Source: Verrucomicrobiia bacterium (GTDB lineage: Bacteria; Verrucomicrobiota; Verrucomicrobiae; Limisphaerales; UBA11358). Taken from it: a stretch of DNA of 13,301 nucleotides. Shown here piece after piece: positions 13,041 through 13,301 of the stretch. The stretch is from contig JASHZU010000276.1 of assembly GCA_030042375.1 (NCBI GenBank), forward strand, positions 1 to 13,301, read 5' to 3'. The notes under the pieces are model-generated. The model saw nothing but the letters and a program-made list of their open reading frames with translations. It was not told where the DNA came from and made no database searches. Within the stretch, counting starts at the first letter, position 1, and the number at the start of each line of letters is the position of its first letter. Made by a program: the position numbers and the translations under genes.

Positions 13041-13301
13041 ATGTCAGCGATCTCAAATTATCGTGGAATTGAAGCGTACGTTGGACGAACACCTTTAATC
13101 CGCCTGCGCCGTTTGTCGGAATTGACCGGATGTGAAATTCTGGGCAAGGCCGAGTTCATGAACCCCGGCGGTTCGGTAAAAGACCGTGCCGCGCTGGGCA
13201 TCATAACCGATGCTGAACGAAAAGGGTTGCTCAAAACCGGCGACACTATCATCGAAGGCACAGCGGGCAACACCGGCATCGGCCTGGCGGTCATCGGTCA
13301 C
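13041..13301 (+). CDS. Cysteine-synthase-like PLP enzyme, 5' part (cut by window end)
   Basis: The first 87 residues are present. Expected features of the fold-type II PLP family (O-acetylserine sulfhydrylase/cystathionine beta-synthase) are clear. [13 protein letters not shown] lies near the N-terminus. [16 protein letters not shown] contains the lysine that forms the Schiff base with PLP, and [15 protein letters not shown] contains the TSGNTG-like phosphate cradle. The EGTAGNTG variant points to the cysteine synthase A group more than to threonine synthase or serine dehydratase. The reaction would be O-acetylserine plus sulfide to cysteine. The start ATG lies 26 bases after the oxidoreductase stop, with no strong Shine-Dalgarno. 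The C-terminal two thirds lie outside the window, so the exact member cannot be fixed. Confidence 0.88.
   Translation, partial: MSAISNYRGIEAYVGRTPLIRLRRLSELTGCEILGKAEFMNPGGSVKDRAALGIITDAERKGLLKTGDTIIEGTAGNTGIGLAVIGH

Noticed and set aside
8903..13301. Second copy of the tRNA-Glu 3' end as a right attachment site
   Set aside because: By eye, no match to the tRNA 3' end (ttcgattcccgtacgcgct) was found elsewhere in the window, so the right border of any island is not shown here.
1..13301. CRISPR arrays, rRNA genes, intact transposases
   Set aside because: No regularly spaced repeats, rRNA signatures or transposase motifs were seen on either strand.

Overview
The window looks like a chromosomal piece from the phylum Verrucomicrobiota, possibly a Pedosphaera/Limisphaera-type soil or sediment bacterium. 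This is inferred from gene content: tandem bactofilins, one with a double zinc ribbon; a large prepilin with an H-X9-DG motif; an M14-like protein of a kind I associate with this phylum; and secreted GH3 and GH43 enzymes. No marker gene fixes the taxonomy.

Left end (1-1089, + strand): the 3' end of a bactofilin, a second zinc-ribbon bactofilin, and a tRNA-Glu(CTC) gene with encoded CCA. After the tRNA come about 300 bases without a gene but with hairpins (1090-1394), then a broken tyrosine-integrase remnant (1395-1620, - strand). A tRNA beside an integrase relic suggests an old island boundary.

Centre (1656-8902, - strand): five tightly packed genes read right to left, in the order SsuD-like flavin monooxygenase, ROK/NagC-type regulator, SSS-type symporter, secreted GH3 glycosidase, secreted GH43 glycosidase. 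Junctions are short gaps or 1-base TAATG stop/start overlaps, so this is almost certainly one operon for releasing, importing and processing a plant- or alga-derived glycoside. The monooxygenase keeps most active-site residues of alkanesulfonate monooxygenase. Its place at the head of a sugar operon raises the possibility of a sulfonated-sugar substrate, which is inference only.

Middle right (8903-11425): an AT-rich divergent intergenic region with candidate promoters and two inverted repeats. On the + strand follow a 53-residue single-pass membrane protein, an M14-carboxypeptidase-fold protein that seems to have lost every catalytic residue, a decayed PII (GlnB/GlnK) remnant directly behind it, and a prepilin-like protein.

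Right end (11426-13301, + strand): a candidate promoter with a 19-base spacer containing an inverted repeat, a YdhS-like FAD/NAD(P)-binding oxidoreductase, and the 5' part of a cysteine-synthase-like PLP enzyme cut by the window edge.

All functions come from reading translated motifs by eye. No database search was possible.
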